NCBI RefSeq assembly: GCF_001648775.1
Contig: NZ_LVEJ01000002.1
Span: forward strand, 186,001-250,000
Length of the DNA: 64,000 nt
Reading direction: 5' to 3'
Origin: Pseudomonas fluorescens
GTDB taxonomy: Bacteria; Pseudomonadota; Gammaproteobacteria; Pseudomonadales; Pseudomonadaceae
Positions 63,939 through 64,000 of the stretch are shown one piece after another. The notes below the pieces were generated by a model that saw only the letters and a list, made by a program, of their open reading frames with translations, ran no database searches and was not told the DNA's origin. The translations under genes were made by a program, and so were the position numbers. The first letter of the stretch is position 1. Every line of letters begins with the position of its first letter.

Positions 63939-64000
63939 ATGCGTAATAACCAGCCCATTACACAACGCGAACGGACTTTCCCGGCTCAGCAGCGGTTGAT
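63939..64000 (+). CDS. start of a probable PAS-type methyl-accepting chemotaxis protein (partial)
   Basis: Only 20 codons are inside the window (MRNNQPITQRERTFPAQQRL). This opening is characteristic of Aer-like chemoreceptors of pseudomonads, in which a PAS domain follows at once. The rest is beyond the right edge, so domain content cannot be checked here. Confidence 0.6.
   Translation, partial: MRNNQPITQRERTFPAQQRL

Noticed and set aside
1..64000. tRNA, rRNA, insertion sequences or prophage genes
   Set aside because: No cloverleaf-forming tRNA sequence, ribosomal RNA, transposase or phage structural gene was recognised; only REP elements represent mobile-type repeats.

Overview
The window comes from a fluorescent Pseudomonas, most likely the P. 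fluorescens species complex. The evidence is high GC coding DNA, Pseudomonas-type REP elements (GCGAGC-AAGCTCGC-TCCCAC family) in most intergenic gaps, and a large pyoverdine siderophore locus whose gene order (pvdA-fpvI-pvdRT-opmQ, pvdP, pvdMNO, pvdE, fpvA, NRPS genes) matches the known Pseudomonas pvd island.

Layout. 1-2164: 5'-proximal part of a Mg2+ P-type ATPase (mgtA). 2759-19494: pyoverdine maturation, transport and uptake genes. These are pvdA (ornithine hydroxylase), fpvI (ECF sigma), pvdR-pvdT-opmQ (efflux), pvdP (tyrosinase), pvdM-pvdN-pvdO (periplasmic chromophore maturation), pvdE (inner-membrane exporter) and fpvA (ferripyoverdine receptor). Five exact PvdS iron-starvation boxes (TAAAT-N16-CGT) sit in front of pvdA, pvdR, pvdP, pvdM and pvdE. 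19806-24295: an insertion between fpvA and the NRPS genes, made of a colicin E9/pyocin-type HNH DNase bacteriocin and an array of six Im9-family immunity genes (five intact, one frameshifted), plus the C-terminal remnant of a second HNH DNase. Much of the array is linked by copies of one REP-rich spacer. 24406-25353: alpha/beta hydrolase. 25417-54612: two giant NRPS genes on the minus strand, seven modules in total. 54792-55526: external thioesterase of the PvdG type. 55605-56777: MFS transporter. 57038-64000: ordinary chromosomal genes (SDR dehydrogenase, GH15 hydrolase, a small unknown gene plus a BRCT protein, a GlxA-type regulator divergent from inhA, a CPBP protease, and the start of a probable chemoreceptor).

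How it fits together. PvdA makes N5-hydroxyornithine. The two NRPSs would extend a chromophore precursor (from PvdL, not in the window), and by-eye specificity codes suggest D-Ser, Lys (basic), D-Ser, Thr, D-Ala, D-OHOrn, OHOrn. PvdE exports the precursor, PvdP/PvdM/PvdN/PvdO mature it in the periplasm, PvdRT-OpmQ secretes it, and FpvA takes up the ferric form and signals to FpvI. Three departures from the P. aeruginosa layout stand out. The last NRPS ends in an epimerization domain with no thioesterase domain. fpvR is missing from between fpvI and pvdR. pvdF (formyltransferase) is missing from between pvdO and pvdE.

The most unusual element is the bacteriocin plus expanded immunity array beside the siderophore receptor gene. 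All identifications are by reading motifs and gene order; no database search was run.
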